Assembly: GCF_000214375.1 (NCBI RefSeq)
Contig: NC_015578.1
Span: 3,596,001-3,660,000 of the forward strand
Length of the DNA stretch: 64,000 nt
Source of the DNA: Treponema primitia ZAS-2
Lineage (GTDB): Bacteria > Spirochaetota > Spirochaetia > Treponematales > Breznakiellaceae
Direction of reading: 5' to 3'
The notes under the pieces were generated by a model, which was not told the origin of the DNA, ran no database searches, and worked only from the letters and a program-made list of their open reading frames with translations. The translations under genes and the position numbers were made by a program. Below, piece after piece: positions 1-8,402 of this stretch (the first letter of the stretch is position 1; each line of letters opens with the position of its first letter).

Positions 1-142
1 GCAGATGGGTGGAGTGGTTCTCCACGGACCCAAAGGCAAGCACGGCAATGGGCGCCCGCTTAACCGCTTCGCCGAATTCAGCGGCGGTCATTTCCAGTAT
101 GGTTTTCGGCCCCCGCACTTCATACAGTAGTTCACCCTTCAT
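1..142 (-). CDS. Creatininase-family amidohydrolase (N-terminal fragment, runs off the window)
   Basis: Only the first 47 codons are inside the window; the rest lies to the left. The translation begins MKGELLYEVRGPKT and reaches FGSVENHSTHL, which matches the family signature G-S-x-E-x-H-x-x-H-L-P-L-G-T-D, where the Glu and His residues bind the metal. The family hydrolyses cyclic or linear C-N bonds (creatinine, formamidopyrimidines, some peptides), so a substrate cannot be assigned from this fragment. A GGAA ribosome-binding sequence precedes the ATG. A second member of the family sits at 11958-12725, so the genome carries at least two. Confidence 0.75.
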   Translation of the reverse strand, partial: MKGELLYEVRGPKTILEMTAAEFGEAVKRAPIAVLAFGSVENHSTHL

Positions 143-364
143 ATCAATTCCTTTTCAACCAGTTCCGGTCAGGTACGTTTTTATGGGGCGTAGACCCGTT
201 GTTCATGATAATAAAATAAGCGGATGGCTGTCAATGAAGCGGCATTTTTATCAGCAATCTCAGTTTAACCAAGGGTGGCTCATTCTCAGGGAGCTCGGGG
301 GAAGGCGAACTCTTGACATACCCCTCTGAATAGGCAATCTTAAAGAAGCTGAAGGAGAAATACT

Positions 365-2536
365 ATGAAAATAACCCTTGACAAGTTAATGGGTAATACA
401 GTGCCAGGCCTTCCCCCAGTAGGCTTACCAGGATATAAAAAACCGGAACTTTTCGGACAATCTGCTCCACGAGGAAAGCACGCCCTTTTCCCCCTGCTGG
501 CCGTGACAATAGCCCTGGCGCTTACTGCCTGCGGTGATCCCGATGGGGGCCCCACCAATCTCCCCATTGGCGGCACTACCCCCACGGTTAGCACCGTGAC
601 CGTAAGCCCCGCCGACCCCAGCATTGCCAAGGGTGCAACCCAGGCCTTTACCGCCGTAGTTGACGGGACCAACGATCCCGCCCAAACCGTTACCTGGTCT
701 GTTGCGGGGAACGCTAGAATCGCAACTGCCTTTAACGGGGCAACCCTCACCGTAGCTAACGATGAAATCGTAACAAGCCTCACCGTACGGGCCACATCCA
801 CGCTTGACCCCACCAAATTCGGCACAACCACCGTTACGCTGGTACCCTTCGGCACCCCGACCGTTACGTTAGTAACCGTAGACCCCGCCGACCCCAGCAT
901 TGCCAAGGGCGGAACCCAAGCCTTTACCGCTGTGGTTACCGGGTCGAACGATCCCACTCAAACCGTTACCTGGTCTGTTACGGGGCGCACTAACCCCGCA
1001 ACCACCTTTGTCGGGACAACCCTCATCGTAGCCACCGATGAAACCGCAACAAGCCTCACCGTGCGGGCCACATCCACGTTTGACCCCACCAAATCCGGAA
1101 TAACGACCGTTACGGTAGTAGCCGCCGGCACACCGACCGTTTCGTCAGTAACCGTAAGCCCCGCCAGCCCCAACATTGCCAAAGGCGGAACCCAAGCCTT
1201 TACCGCTACAGTTTCCGGGTTGAACAGTCCTGCCCAAACCGTTACCTGGTCTGTTACAGGGGGCGTGACCGGCACTGGTTTTAGTGGGACAACCCTCACC
1301 GTAGCCTCTAATGAAACCGCAACAAGCCTCACCGTGCGGGCCACATCCACGGTTGATCCCACCAAATCCGGCACCGCAACCGTTACAGTAACCGGGGCAA
1401 CGCCGCCACCGACGCCGCCATCGTCAACGGTCCACTTTGTTGCCGCCGGTTATTGGTTCCGCTCTTCTCTCCCTTACGGCCCTTACGGCTTTGCCACCTC
1501 AAGCGACGGCAAAACCTGGACCTTGCAGACAAGCAGCTTCGGCTCCTCCTACATTCGCGACGTGGCCCATGGCAAGGACGGCAATGGCAACGGCCTCTGG
1601 GTCGCTGTAGGCGGGGGTAGCTTCAGTGATTACGGCAACGGCAATGGCGGCAAAATTGCTACCTCAAGCGACGGTGTAACCTGGACCCAGCAGAGCCACT
1701 CCTTCGGCAGCACCAACGTCGACGGCATTAACGGCGTGGCCTACGGCAAGGACAGCATTGGTAACGGCCTCTGGATCGCCGTGGGTAATAACGGCAAAAT
1801 TGCTACCTCAAACGACGGTATAAACTGGGCCGTGCGTGCAACCAGCTTTGGCAGCACCGACGTTAACAGTGTGGCCTACGGCAAGTACGCCACCGGCAAC
1901 AACGTCTGGGTCGCCGTGGGTGATGACGGCAAAATTGCTACCTCAGATAACGGCACAAACTGGTACCCGCTGAAAACTGACAGCTTCGACACCGCCTCTA
2001 TTTACGACGTAGCCTACGGCAAGGACGAAAATGGTGATGGCCTCTGGGTCGCCGTGGGCAATTCCAAGTGGAGCTCCCTCATCACTTTTTCTGATTTCAG
2101 CAGACTTGCCACCTCAAAGGATGTCGAAACCTGGACCCAGCAGAAGCCAGACAGCTTCTCCGGCGGCCTCAATGAGCGCATTAACAGCGTGGCCTACGGC
2201 AAGGACGCTGACGGCAGCGGCCTCTGGGTCGCTGTGGGTAGTTCCGGCGAACTTGCCGTCTCAAAAGACGGCGTAAAATGGGACTCAAAGACAAGCGGCT
2301 TCGACATCGACACTAACTCCACCACCAACACCATCGCCAACGGTATTGACAGCGTGGCCTACGGCGTGGACGATAACGGCAACAGCCTCTGGGTCGCTGT
2401 GGGCGGCATCGATAAGCCCCAACTTTCCACGTCAAAGGATGGCGAAACATGGAACCGGCAGACAAGCTTAAACAACATTGGATTTACGATTGCATACATT
2501 AACGCCGTGGCCACCGACTTCGAGCCGCTACCCTAA
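365..2536 (+). CDS. Surface lipoprotein: three Ig-like (Big) repeats plus a seven-motif Asp-box beta-propeller
   Basis: The protein has 723 residues and an unusually long N-terminus (about 38 residues) before the hydrophobic segment and lipobox LTAC, with Cys near residue 56. Residues 73-164, 165-256 and 257-345 are three near-identical 92-residue Ig-like domains (bacterial Ig-like, Big_2-type pattern IAKGxTQAFTA ... VTWSV), followed by a Pro-rich linker PPPTPPSS. Residues 356-723 carry repeated GLWVAVG segments and seven Asp-box-like SxDGxxW motifs, as expected of a sialidase/BNR-type beta-propeller. A strong GAAGGAG sits before the ATG. A TTGACA is present at 313-318, but the matching -10 is poor. 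It is probably a cell-surface binding protein; no enzyme active site is evident. Confidence 0.8.
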   Translation: MKITLDKLMGNTVPGLPPVGLPGYKKPELFGQSAPRGKHALFPLLAVTIALALTACGDPDGGPTNLPIGGTTPTVSTVTVSPADPSIAKGATQAFTAVVDGTNDPAQTVTWSVAGNARIATAFNGATLTVANDEIVTSLTVRATSTLDPTKFGTTTVTLVPFGTPTVTLVTVDPADPSIAKGGTQAFTAVVTGSNDPTQTVTWSVTGRTNPATTFVGTTLIVATDETATSLTVRATSTFDPTKSGITTVTVVAAGTPTVSSVTVSPASPNIAKGGTQAFTATVSGLNSPAQTVTWSVTGGVTGTGFSGTTLTVASNETATSLTVRATSTVDPTKSGTATVTVTGATPPPTPPSSTVHFVAAGYWFRSSLPYGPYGFATSSDGKTWTLQTSSFGSSYIRDVAHGKDGNGNGLWVAVGGGSFSDYGNGNGGKIATSSDGVTWTQQSHSFGSTNVDGINGVAYGKDSIGNGLWIAVGNNGKIATSNDGINWAVRATSFGSTDVNSVAYGKYATGNNVWVAVGDDGKIATSDNGTNWYPLKTDSFDTASIYDVAYGKDENGDGLWVAVGNSKWSSLITFSDFSRLATSKDVETWTQQKPDSFSGGLNERINSVAYGKDADGSGLWVAVGSSGELAVSKDGVKWDSKTSGFDIDTNSTTNTIANGIDSVAYGVDDNGNSLWVAVGGIDKPQLSTSKDGETWNRQTSLNNIGFTIAYINAVATDFEPLP
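581..1400 (+). repeat. Three tandem 276-nt coding repeats
   Basis: Repeat units start at about 581, 857 and 1133, with an exact period of 276 nt (92 codons). They encode the three Ig-like domains of the lipoprotein. Units share long identical stretches such as those encoding AKGGTQAFTA and SLTVRATST. The in-frame period means unit gain or loss by recombination would change protein length without a frameshift. Confidence 0.85.
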
Positions 2537-2545
2537 CCATTACCA

Positions 2546-2579
2546 ACATACCCGCCCATGGGGCGGGTATGTATTTTCT
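2546..2579 (+). terminator. Rho-independent terminator after the lipoprotein gene
   Basis: Perfect 11-bp stem: arm ACATACCCGCC at 2546-2556, loop CATGG, and arm GGCGGGTATGT at 2562-2572, followed by ATTTTCT. It lies 10 nt after the lipoprotein stop codon and before the convergent rlmE gene. Confidence 0.85.
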
Positions 2580-2609
2580 AGAGCCCCATAGCCGAGAGAA
2601 CGGCATCCC

Positions 2610-3254
2610 TTACCCGGCCTTCCGCCCCAGCCCAACATAGTAGGTCTCAAAGGATTCGCTGCGGCAAGCTTCGGGCTTGAAGCTTTTGCCGGTTTTGAAC
2701 AGTTCCCGTATGCGTTTGAGTAAGGAGGCGGTGTCCCCCCCCTGGAATACCTTTACCAAGAGGCTGCCCCCTGCTGCCAGAGCGGTTTCCCCGTAAGCCA
2801 GGACTTCCTCCGCCAGGGCCAGGGACCGGAGGGTGTCCACGGAACGGTTCCCCGTGGTGGCCGGGGCGACATCGCTGATCACCAGGTTGAAGGGGCCCTG
2901 GGCAAGCAGGGCGTCCCGGACCCCGGGCTCGGTGATGTCCCCTTGGGTAAAGCGGAAATTGTCCCCATCAAAGAGGCCCTGGTCGTATTGCCGGGAAAGG
3001 GGGGAGAGGTCCGCCGCGGTGAGGAGGCAGCGCCGGTCCAGTTTGCGCAGCACATAGAGGCTCCAGCTTCCCGGGGCCGCGCCCAGGTCCAGGACCTTGA
3101 GGCTGGCGGGGCGCCCGTTTCCGGCGCTTCCGGCAAGGGGGCGGAGCAGACTGAACTTTTCGTCCATTTCCTTGAGTTTGTACACAGAGCGGGCTGGGTA
3201 GCCTTCTTTCTGGGCCTTCAGCGCCCAGTGGTCCGGTTTTTCATAGTTTGCCAT
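2610..3254 (-). CDS. rlmE: 23S rRNA (uridine-2'-O-)-methyltransferase RlmE/FtsJ
   Basis: A protein of about 214 residues with the FtsJ/RrmJ fold. It methylates U2552 in the peptidyl-transferase A-loop of 23S rRNA in 50S particles. Visible landmarks are the N-terminal DHWALKAQKEGYPARSVYKLKEMDEKF, the SAM-binding DLGAAPGSW, the second acidic motif with TQGDI, the catalytic SDVAPATTG, and LVKVFQGG. This is the K-D-K-E set expected of the family. Two adjacent ATGs exist; the inner one (3254) has better spacing (5 nt) from AAAGGA than the outer one at 3257. It is divergent from the polyprenyl synthase gene, with about 50 bp between them. Confidence 0.9.
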   Translation of the reverse strand: MANYEKPDHWALKAQKEGYPARSVYKLKEMDEKFSLLRPLAGSAGNGRPASLKVLDLGAAPGSWSLYVLRKLDRRCLLTAADLSPLSRQYDQGLFDGDNFRFTQGDITEPGVRDALLAQGPFNLVISDVAPATTGNRSVDTLRSLALAEEVLAYGETALAAGGSLLVKVFQGGDTASLLKRIRELFKTGKSFKPEACRSESFETYYVGLGRKAG

Positions 3255-3306
3255 CATAATCCTTTGAGGGCTTTAATTTATGAACCGCCCCATATAAGAT
3301 AAGACC

Positions 3307-4359
3307 ATGGATTCAAAGTATACTCCGGAGCTTGAAAAAATTGAAGCTGTTTTAAGCGCCTATTTACCGGAAAACCCCGGCCCCGCCTGGATTGCCGGCG
3401 TCTTTCCCGGACTGCCCGGCACAGTCTCGGCGGATTTGGTGAAGTCCCTGACCCTCCCGGGCTGGGACTTGCTGTCCCGTGGGGGCAAGCGCTGGCGGCC
3501 CCTGCTTACAACCCTGGTCTGCAAAAGCCTCGGCGGGGGCGATGCGGCCCTGGTCCTGACCCCTCTGGTGGAATTTCCCCATAACGCCAGCCTCATCCAC
3601 GATGATATAGAAGATAACTCCGACGAACGCCGGGGCAAGCCGGCTGCCCACATTCTTTACGGGACCGACACGGCTATCAACGGGGGCTGCTTTCTGTACT
3701 TCCTCCCCCTGAGCTGCATCGATTCCTGGGACGCCCCGATGGAGCTAAAAAACCGGGTCTACCGTTTATGGGGGGAGTACATGCGGCGGCTCCACCTGGG
3801 CCAGGCCATGGATATCAGTTGGCACCGGGATTTTGCCTCCCTGCCGGGGCTGGAGGAATACGAACTCATGTGCCGCCTGAAAACCGGCTGCCTGGCAGGA
3901 CTGGCCGCAGTACTGGGAGTTTATGGGGCCGCCGCCGGGAAGGGGATCCGGGTCGAAGAGATCGAACCATGGTCCGCCCGGCTGGGGGATGCGGCGGAAA
4001 AACTGGGGGTGGGTTTCCAGATACTGGACGATGTGAAGAACCTCAGCACCGGCAACCCGGGCAAAAAACGGGGAGACGATATTGTTGAGGGGAAGAAGAG
4101 CCTCCCGGTGCTGCTGTACCTTCACCAGCACCAGGGCGCCCGTGACTTGGTGGCCCGCTGTTTTACCGCAGCCAGGGCAGCAGGGGTGGGCGCCCCGGAA
4201 GTGGAGGAGCTTATCGCTGAGCTTGACCGTTCCGGTTCCTTGGGGGAGGCAAAAAGCCGGGGGCTTGCGCTCATTGCCGGGGCACGGGAAACCTTTGCCA
4301 TGGAGGGCGCCCGGGAGGGTGGGCAAGGGCTTTTGGAATTGATAGATTCAATCAGTTAG
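3307..4359 (+). CDS. Polyprenyl diphosphate synthase (farnesyl/geranylgeranyl type)
   Basis: The 350-residue trans-isoprenyl diphosphate synthase condenses isopentenyl diphosphate with allylic diphosphates in the cytoplasm. The first aspartate-rich motif is LIHDDIEDNSDERRGKPA, with the DDxxD-type diphosphate-Mg2+ site. The second is QILDDVKNL followed by GKKRGDDIVEGKKSLP. The N-terminal GGKRWRP matches the conserved GGKRxRP substrate-binding motif. Chain length cannot be fixed from sequence alone. The DUF151/UVR gene follows 10 bp after its stop, so the two are probably co-transcribed. Confidence 0.88.
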   Translation: MDSKYTPELEKIEAVLSAYLPENPGPAWIAGVFPGLPGTVSADLVKSLTLPGWDLLSRGGKRWRPLLTTLVCKSLGGGDAALVLTPLVEFPHNASLIHDDIEDNSDERRGKPAAHILYGTDTAINGGCFLYFLPLSCIDSWDAPMELKNRVYRLWGEYMRRLHLGQAMDISWHRDFASLPGLEEYELMCRLKTGCLAGLAAVLGVYGAAAGKGIRVEEIEPWSARLGDAAEKLGVGFQILDDVKNLSTGNPGKKRGDDIVEGKKSLPVLLYLHQHQGARDLVARCFTAARAAGVGAPEVEELIAELDRSGSLGEAKSRGLALIAGARETFAMEGAREGGQGLLELIDSIS

Positions 4360-4369
4360 GGGGTACGGT

Positions 4370-4966
4370 ATGGATAGGATGCTGGAGGCCGAAATTTGGA
4401 CCATCGCCCGGATAGATGAGGGAACTGCGGCGGTACTGCATCCCCTGGGGACGGAAATCGCCGTACCGATCTTTATAGGCCAGAATGAGGCCCAGGCCAT
4501 ACTCCTCGGCTTCGGGGAAGTGGCGACGTCCCGGCCCCTCATCCAGGATCTGCTCCTGGATCTGGCTAAAACCCAGGGGCTTACGCTAATCAGGGCTGAG
4601 ATTAATGAAATACGGGACGGCGTTTTCTTTGCCCGGCTGGTTTTTTCCTCCCAGGATGAGGAGGAAAAGCCCCTGATCCTGGATTCCCGGCCTTCCGACG
4701 CCTTGGCCCTGGCGGTGCGCTGTAAATGTTCGGTTTTCATTGCCCGGAAGGTGGTGGATCAGGCGGGATTGCCGGTAGAATTCTTTCTTGATGCACTGGG
4801 AGGAACAATTTCTGCCGATACTATAGAAATAGCCGGGGAAGGGATCGCCGCTCACCGGACGGCGCTCCGGATGGAACTGGATCAGGCGGTAGCAGAGGAA
4901 GAGTATGAGCGGGCCGCGGAAATACGGGATGCTTTAGCCATCTTAGACAGGGGAAAAAAGGAATGA
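4370..4966 (+). CDS. Bifunctional-nuclease-domain (DUF151) protein with C-terminal UVR motif
   Basis: A 198-residue cytoplasmic protein. Residues 1-135 are the DUF151/BFN domain (LHPLGTEIAVPIFIGQNEA, RAEINEIRDGVFFA, and SRPSDALALAVR, all typical family blocks). The last 35 residues (ELDQAVAEEEYERAAEIRD) are a UvrB/UvrC helical hairpin motif. This architecture is common in spirochaetes and other bacteria. Its molecular role is poorly defined; BFN proteins have been described as DNA/RNA nucleases in plants and a few bacteria. AGGGGG lies 6 nt before the ATG, and the gene probably shares a transcript with the upstream prenyl synthase. Confidence 0.8.
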   Translation: MDRMLEAEIWTIARIDEGTAAVLHPLGTEIAVPIFIGQNEAQAILLGFGEVATSRPLIQDLLLDLAKTQGLTLIRAEINEIRDGVFFARLVFSSQDEEEKPLILDSRPSDALALAVRCKCSVFIARKVVDQAGLPVEFFLDALGGTISADTIEIAGEGIAAHRTALRMELDQAVAEEEYERAAEIRDALAILDRGKKE

Positions 4967-5035
4967 AGGTGTATACTTACATTTTTCATAATAATGTAAT
5001 TGTCAATATTAAAAAAACCATATAAAATACAATCA

Positions 5036-6013
5036 ATGGAAAAAATAATCCGGTTAGTAATGATTTTTTCCCTCATCTATTTTTTCCCCATCCCCGGCCA
5101 TTCCCCTGGTCTCTGGGGGGAACTTCCCCCTAGCAAGTTGAATAAAGCCAGCCTCCCGGAAGCCGAAAACGGCATGGGTATGCCCTATCTCGAAAACGCA
5201 TCCCTGGCCTTACCGGAAAATGAAAACACGGTTTCCGATGCTTCCCTGACCGGCATACCCGAGCCCGAGGCTTATTCCAAGCCCCAGATGCTGCTCTGCT
5301 TTTCCTACAAGGTCCGTCCCGGGGACACCATCGGGGTTCTGGCGGAAACCTTCGGCCTTAACCAGGACACCCTCCTGTCCCTGAACGGCATCAAGAATTC
5401 CCGGCTGCTCCAGATCGATCAGATACTCCGCATACCCAATCAGGACGGCATCCTCTATACAGTGAAAAAAGGGGACACCCTCCCCTCTATCGCCGAAAAA
5501 TACGAACTTGAAACCGCCTCCATCCAAACGGCGAATGAGCTTTTCTCCGAGCAGGTCAATCCCAACACCAGCCTCTTCCTTCCCGGAGCCCGGCTTTCCC
5601 GGACTGATCTCCAGGAAATCAACGGAGACCTCTTTATGTGGCCTGTGCGGGGGTACATTACCTCCCCCTACGGTTATCGGCTCAGCCCCTTTACCAACAA
5701 GGAGCGGCAATTTCATACCGGCCTGGACATAGGCTCCGCTCATGGCACTCCCATACGGGCAGCCATGGCAGGACGGGTCTCTGCAATAGGCTATGACGGG
5801 GTTTCGGGGAACTATGTGGTGGTGACCCATCACTCAGGCTACCGCACTCTCTATGCCCACATGAGCCTGGTCAGAACCAAGACCGGCACCTACGTCCGCA
5901 CCGGGGACATTATCGGCGACGTGGGCAGCACCGGCCTGAGTACCGGCCCCCACCTGCATTTTACGGTTTACAAAAACGGCGTTACGGTAAATCCACGGGC
6001 ATTAATAAAATAA
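5036..6013 (+). CDS. Exported LysM-M23 peptidoglycan metallopeptidase
   Basis: The start MEKIIRLVMIFSLIYFF gives a clean signal peptide. A TTG 12 codons upstream (5000) is an alternative, and neither has a clear Shine-Dalgarno sequence. Two LysM modules follow (YKVRPGDTIGVLAETFGLN and YTVKKGDTLPSIAEKYELE), which bind peptidoglycan. The C-terminal half is a LytM/M23 peptidase with GYRLSPFTNKERQFHTGLDIG, YVVVTHHSGYRTLYAHM and GPHLHF, the zinc-binding H...D and HxH pattern. It is expected in the periplasm as a murein endopeptidase or as an EnvC/NlpD-type activator. The complete H/D/HxH set argues for an active enzyme. Confidence 0.88.
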   Translation: MEKIIRLVMIFSLIYFFPIPGHSPGLWGELPPSKLNKASLPEAENGMGMPYLENASLALPENENTVSDASLTGIPEPEAYSKPQMLLCFSYKVRPGDTIGVLAETFGLNQDTLLSLNGIKNSRLLQIDQILRIPNQDGILYTVKKGDTLPSIAEKYELETASIQTANELFSEQVNPNTSLFLPGARLSRTDLQEINGDLFMWPVRGYITSPYGYRLSPFTNKERQFHTGLDIGSAHGTPIRAAMAGRVSAIGYDGVSGNYVVVTHHSGYRTLYAHMSLVRTKTGTYVRTGDIIGDVGSTGLSTGPHLHFTVYKNGVTVNPRALIK

Positions 6014-6035
6014 GCAGGTTTCGGAGCCCGGAGGC

Positions 6036-8168
6036 TCATTCCTTATCCAGCACCGAATCAATCAGGTCCTGAAAATCCCGGTCGAGCTTTTCCAGGATTT
6101 TCCTATCCGGGCTAAGCAGGTTTTCGTTAATATAATTAACCCCATCCCGTTCCAGGATAAATTCATCCTCGTTTTCACCGGATTCCTGGGGTATTTCAAG
6201 GTCCGGAAGGTTCTCCTCTACATCGCCATCCTCATCGTCCGGGGACTCCAGAACCTCAATTTCATTGGCCATCTCTGTTTGGAAGGGCTGGGAGAATAAG
6301 GGGTTTACGAGATAGGCCCCGATTTCCTCCGCCAGGGTTTCCCGGGTGTCCTCTTGAACCGGTTCCTCGTCAAGGAGTTCCAACTGCTCCTCTTTTAACG
6401 CATGCTCCCCGGGGAAATCCGAAAGGATGGTGGAAAAGGGTGATACAATTTCAAAATCTTCGATCAGTGAATCCTCCTCGCCATCGTTTTCGTTTTCGTT
6501 TTCGTTTTCCAACTCCCCAGGGACAGGACTGAATTCGATTTCACTGGCCAGGGCGTCCAAATCTTGCCCAGGGGATGGTCCATCGTCATTGTCCAATTCT
6601 GACAGATCAAGTTCCTGAAATTCCGCTACCCTTTGGGGTTTGATCGCCGAAAAGTCCGCCCCCTCAGCCGGCTCATCAAAAATTTCTTCCAGGGTTTCTA
6701 TTTCCTCTTCGCTGTTCGTTATTTCAAAGTTATCCAGGGATACCTCTTCAAAGTCCAGCTTAGGTGGTGATTCATGCTTAATATTTTCCAGAGCTTCCTT
6801 TTCACCGGCGGCTTCCGCTTCTTCCTGTACAACAAATTTTCTGGTTTCAGGCGGGTTGTACAGGGGCGGTTTTGGAGCTGAATCCTGCATATCCCGAAAA
6901 AGGCGGCTTAGAAGGGCTTGGAGTTTTTCCTCATCCATAGTTGTACCGGTTTTCTGTTCCACCCTATTGCCGATAACCGTCACCAGCTCGTCCCAGGATT
7001 TGTCGATCAGGGCGTCGATTTCCCTGGCCTCAGCCACATTGGTTTTAATGCCCCGCTTTAATTCTGAGCGGACATCTTCCCGGCGCAGTTCAAGTTCCTT
7101 CTTCCAACGACTCCAGTCCGCCTCCTCCTTATGTTCATAGTACTCGGTAATAAGATTAACCTGGAGTTGTTTCAAGCGGTTGTGGAATATGGTCAAATTG
7201 TCCTGGCGGAGGTTGAAGAGCAAAAAAATGATGAGATAAACGGTGAGGAAGAAGACAGCAAGGAGGATGATCTGCATGGCCGGAGGGAAGGATAGGAGGG
7301 ACCCATTTACCAGGCGGCCTACAAAGATACCCTGGGAGGTTTTAGCGGAAACAAGGAACAGTCTAGTTTCTATCGAGCCTGAATTGAGGGTGCTTATGGA
7401 AAGTATCCCATCGTTCCAGACCGAACTGATCAGGGGGACCAAGACGCTTTTCCCCGTATAGGGAAGGCCGGTGACCATACCCTGGGGCCGGGAGATAATC
7501 GAAACATCCTCCCCCACTTTTATCCGACCTTCACTTACCATCTGTTCCATGACCGCCCGAACAGAAAGGGAAAAAATAGCGGTACCCCGGTATAAATCAT
7601 AGGAGTCGTAAAAGGGAAAGGAGAAGATAATCCGTTCCCCGGATTCATCCAGGAAAAGCCGGGCTCCCCCCCCATCAGGAACTTCCAACTGCCCATAGGG
7701 TATATAGCCCACTGTTTCATTGTACTGCCGATAGACACTATAATTCCGATCCTGCCCCAGAATATCCGGGGCATAGGTGGAATAGTGTATCATGCGCCCA
7801 CCTGAATCAATAAACCGTATGTACTGAAGCCCCCCCAGGGAGTCCTGAAGGGCTCCGAAAAGTCTTGACCGTTCGTTAATATTCTCCGAGCCATGGTTGG
7901 TAAGAAAACTCCGCCGTACAGCCCCCTCTTTCAGGGTAGCGGCAAAACGGATTTGCAGTTCCCGGAGAAATTCCTCGATGGTTTTTGCATCCCCATTGAT
8001 TTCCCGGGTGATAGCCCTGGTTACTGAAGGGTTATAAAACCGGATTTCCAAGCGATTTAACAGACCGGAAAACGCCAGGATCGTAAAACCGGCGAATAAC
8101 AACAGGGAAATCAATAAACTCAGCGCAGCCTTTCGGGAAACAAACACAGAATTAATCCTATCACTCAT
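6036..8168 (-). CDS. Two-TM membrane protein with sensor-like extracytoplasmic domain and long acidic cytoplasmic tail
   Basis: The protein has 710 residues. TM1 is at about 14-34 and TM2 at about 297-320, enclosing an extracytoplasmic region of about 260 residues with a Cache-like look (YIRFIDSGGRMIHYST ... RIIFSFPFYD). After TM2 there is a predicted coiled coil (about 325-430). About 280 strongly acidic residues rich in Glu/Asp follow, including an ENENENEN run. No kinase, HAMP, GGDEF or MCP domain is visible. It resembles the input half of a chemoreceptor with the output replaced by a charged, probably disordered tail. No Shine-Dalgarno is visible before the ATG, and a TATAGT lies close upstream. 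Function unknown. Confidence 0.7.
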   Translation of the reverse strand: MSDRINSVFVSRKAALSLLISLLLFAGFTILAFSGLLNRLEIRFYNPSVTRAITREINGDAKTIEEFLRELQIRFAATLKEGAVRRSFLTNHGSENINERSRLFGALQDSLGGLQYIRFIDSGGRMIHYSTYAPDILGQDRNYSVYRQYNETVGYIPYGQLEVPDGGGARLFLDESGERIIFSFPFYDSYDLYRGTAIFSLSVRAVMEQMVSEGRIKVGEDVSIISRPQGMVTGLPYTGKSVLVPLISSVWNDGILSISTLNSGSIETRLFLVSAKTSQGIFVGRLVNGSLLSFPPAMQIILLAVFFLTVYLIIFLLFNLRQDNLTIFHNRLKQLQVNLITEYYEHKEEADWSRWKKELELRREDVRSELKRGIKTNVAEAREIDALIDKSWDELVTVIGNRVEQKTGTTMDEEKLQALLSRLFRDMQDSAPKPPLYNPPETRKFVVQEEAEAAGEKEALENIKHESPPKLDFEEVSLDNFEITNSEEEIETLEEIFDEPAEGADFSAIKPQRVAEFQELDLSELDNDDGPSPGQDLDALASEIEFSPVPGELENENENENDGEEDSLIEDFEIVSPFSTILSDFPGEHALKEEQLELLDEEPVQEDTRETLAEEIGAYLVNPLFSQPFQTEMANEIEVLESPDDEDGDVEENLPDLEIPQESGENEDEFILERDGVNYINENLLSPDRKILEKLDRDFQDLIDSVLDKE
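6484..6510. repeat. Hexanucleotide tandem repeat inside the acidic-tail gene
   Basis: About four copies of the hexamer TCGTTT (plus strand) in tandem encode alternating Glu-Asn on the minus strand. Changes of one unit would stay in frame and alter tail length only. Confidence 0.75.
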
Positions 8169-8327
8169 ATAATACTATAGTATAAAAAAGACAGATACCC
8201 TTTATTATCGGAGGATACCTAAATAGAATGAACCTCTGCGGAGCAAGCTTCGAAGAATTGCTACCCAGGGAGGATATAATTTTCTTTCACTATAGTGCAT
8301 TATTTATCGATATCTTTCTATTTTTTC

Positions 8328-8356
8328 TTGATTTTTCCCAAAAAATAGGGTAAATT
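8328..8356 (+). promoter_or_regulatory. Sigma-70-type promoter for the NADH oxidase gene
   Basis: -35 TTGATT at 8328-8333, 17-nt spacer, -10 TAAATT at 8351-8356. It is the best match in the 234-bp gap upstream of nox. Confidence 0.55.
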
Positions 8357-8375
8357 TTAGTAATACATACTAAAA
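8355..8375. promoter_or_regulatory. Operator-like inverted repeat overlapping the nox -10/+1 region
   Basis: 8-bp arms TTTTAGTA (8355-8362) and TACTAAAA (8368-8375) separated by ATACA. The dyad overlaps the predicted -10 and the probable transcription start, which is a typical repressor position. It does not match the Rex consensus (TTGTGAA-N4-TTCACAA). The regulator is unknown. Confidence 0.5.
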
Positions 8376-8402
8376 AAGTAAACAAATAGTAAGGAGTGAT
8401 CT

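Noticed and set aside
340-1374. Minus-strand ORFs opposite the Ig-like repeats (205 and 138 codons)
   Set aside because: They mirror the repeated, GC-rich coding strand of the lipoprotein and have repetitive low-information translations with no start signals.
581-1400. CRISPR-like array
   Set aside because: Repeats are 276 nt long, contiguous and in frame, so they are protein-domain repeats, not short repeats with spacers.
6014-6040. Possible terminator GAGCC/GGCTC between the M23 peptidase and the acidic-tail gene
   Set aside because: The stem is only 5 bp and no T-run follows on either strand.
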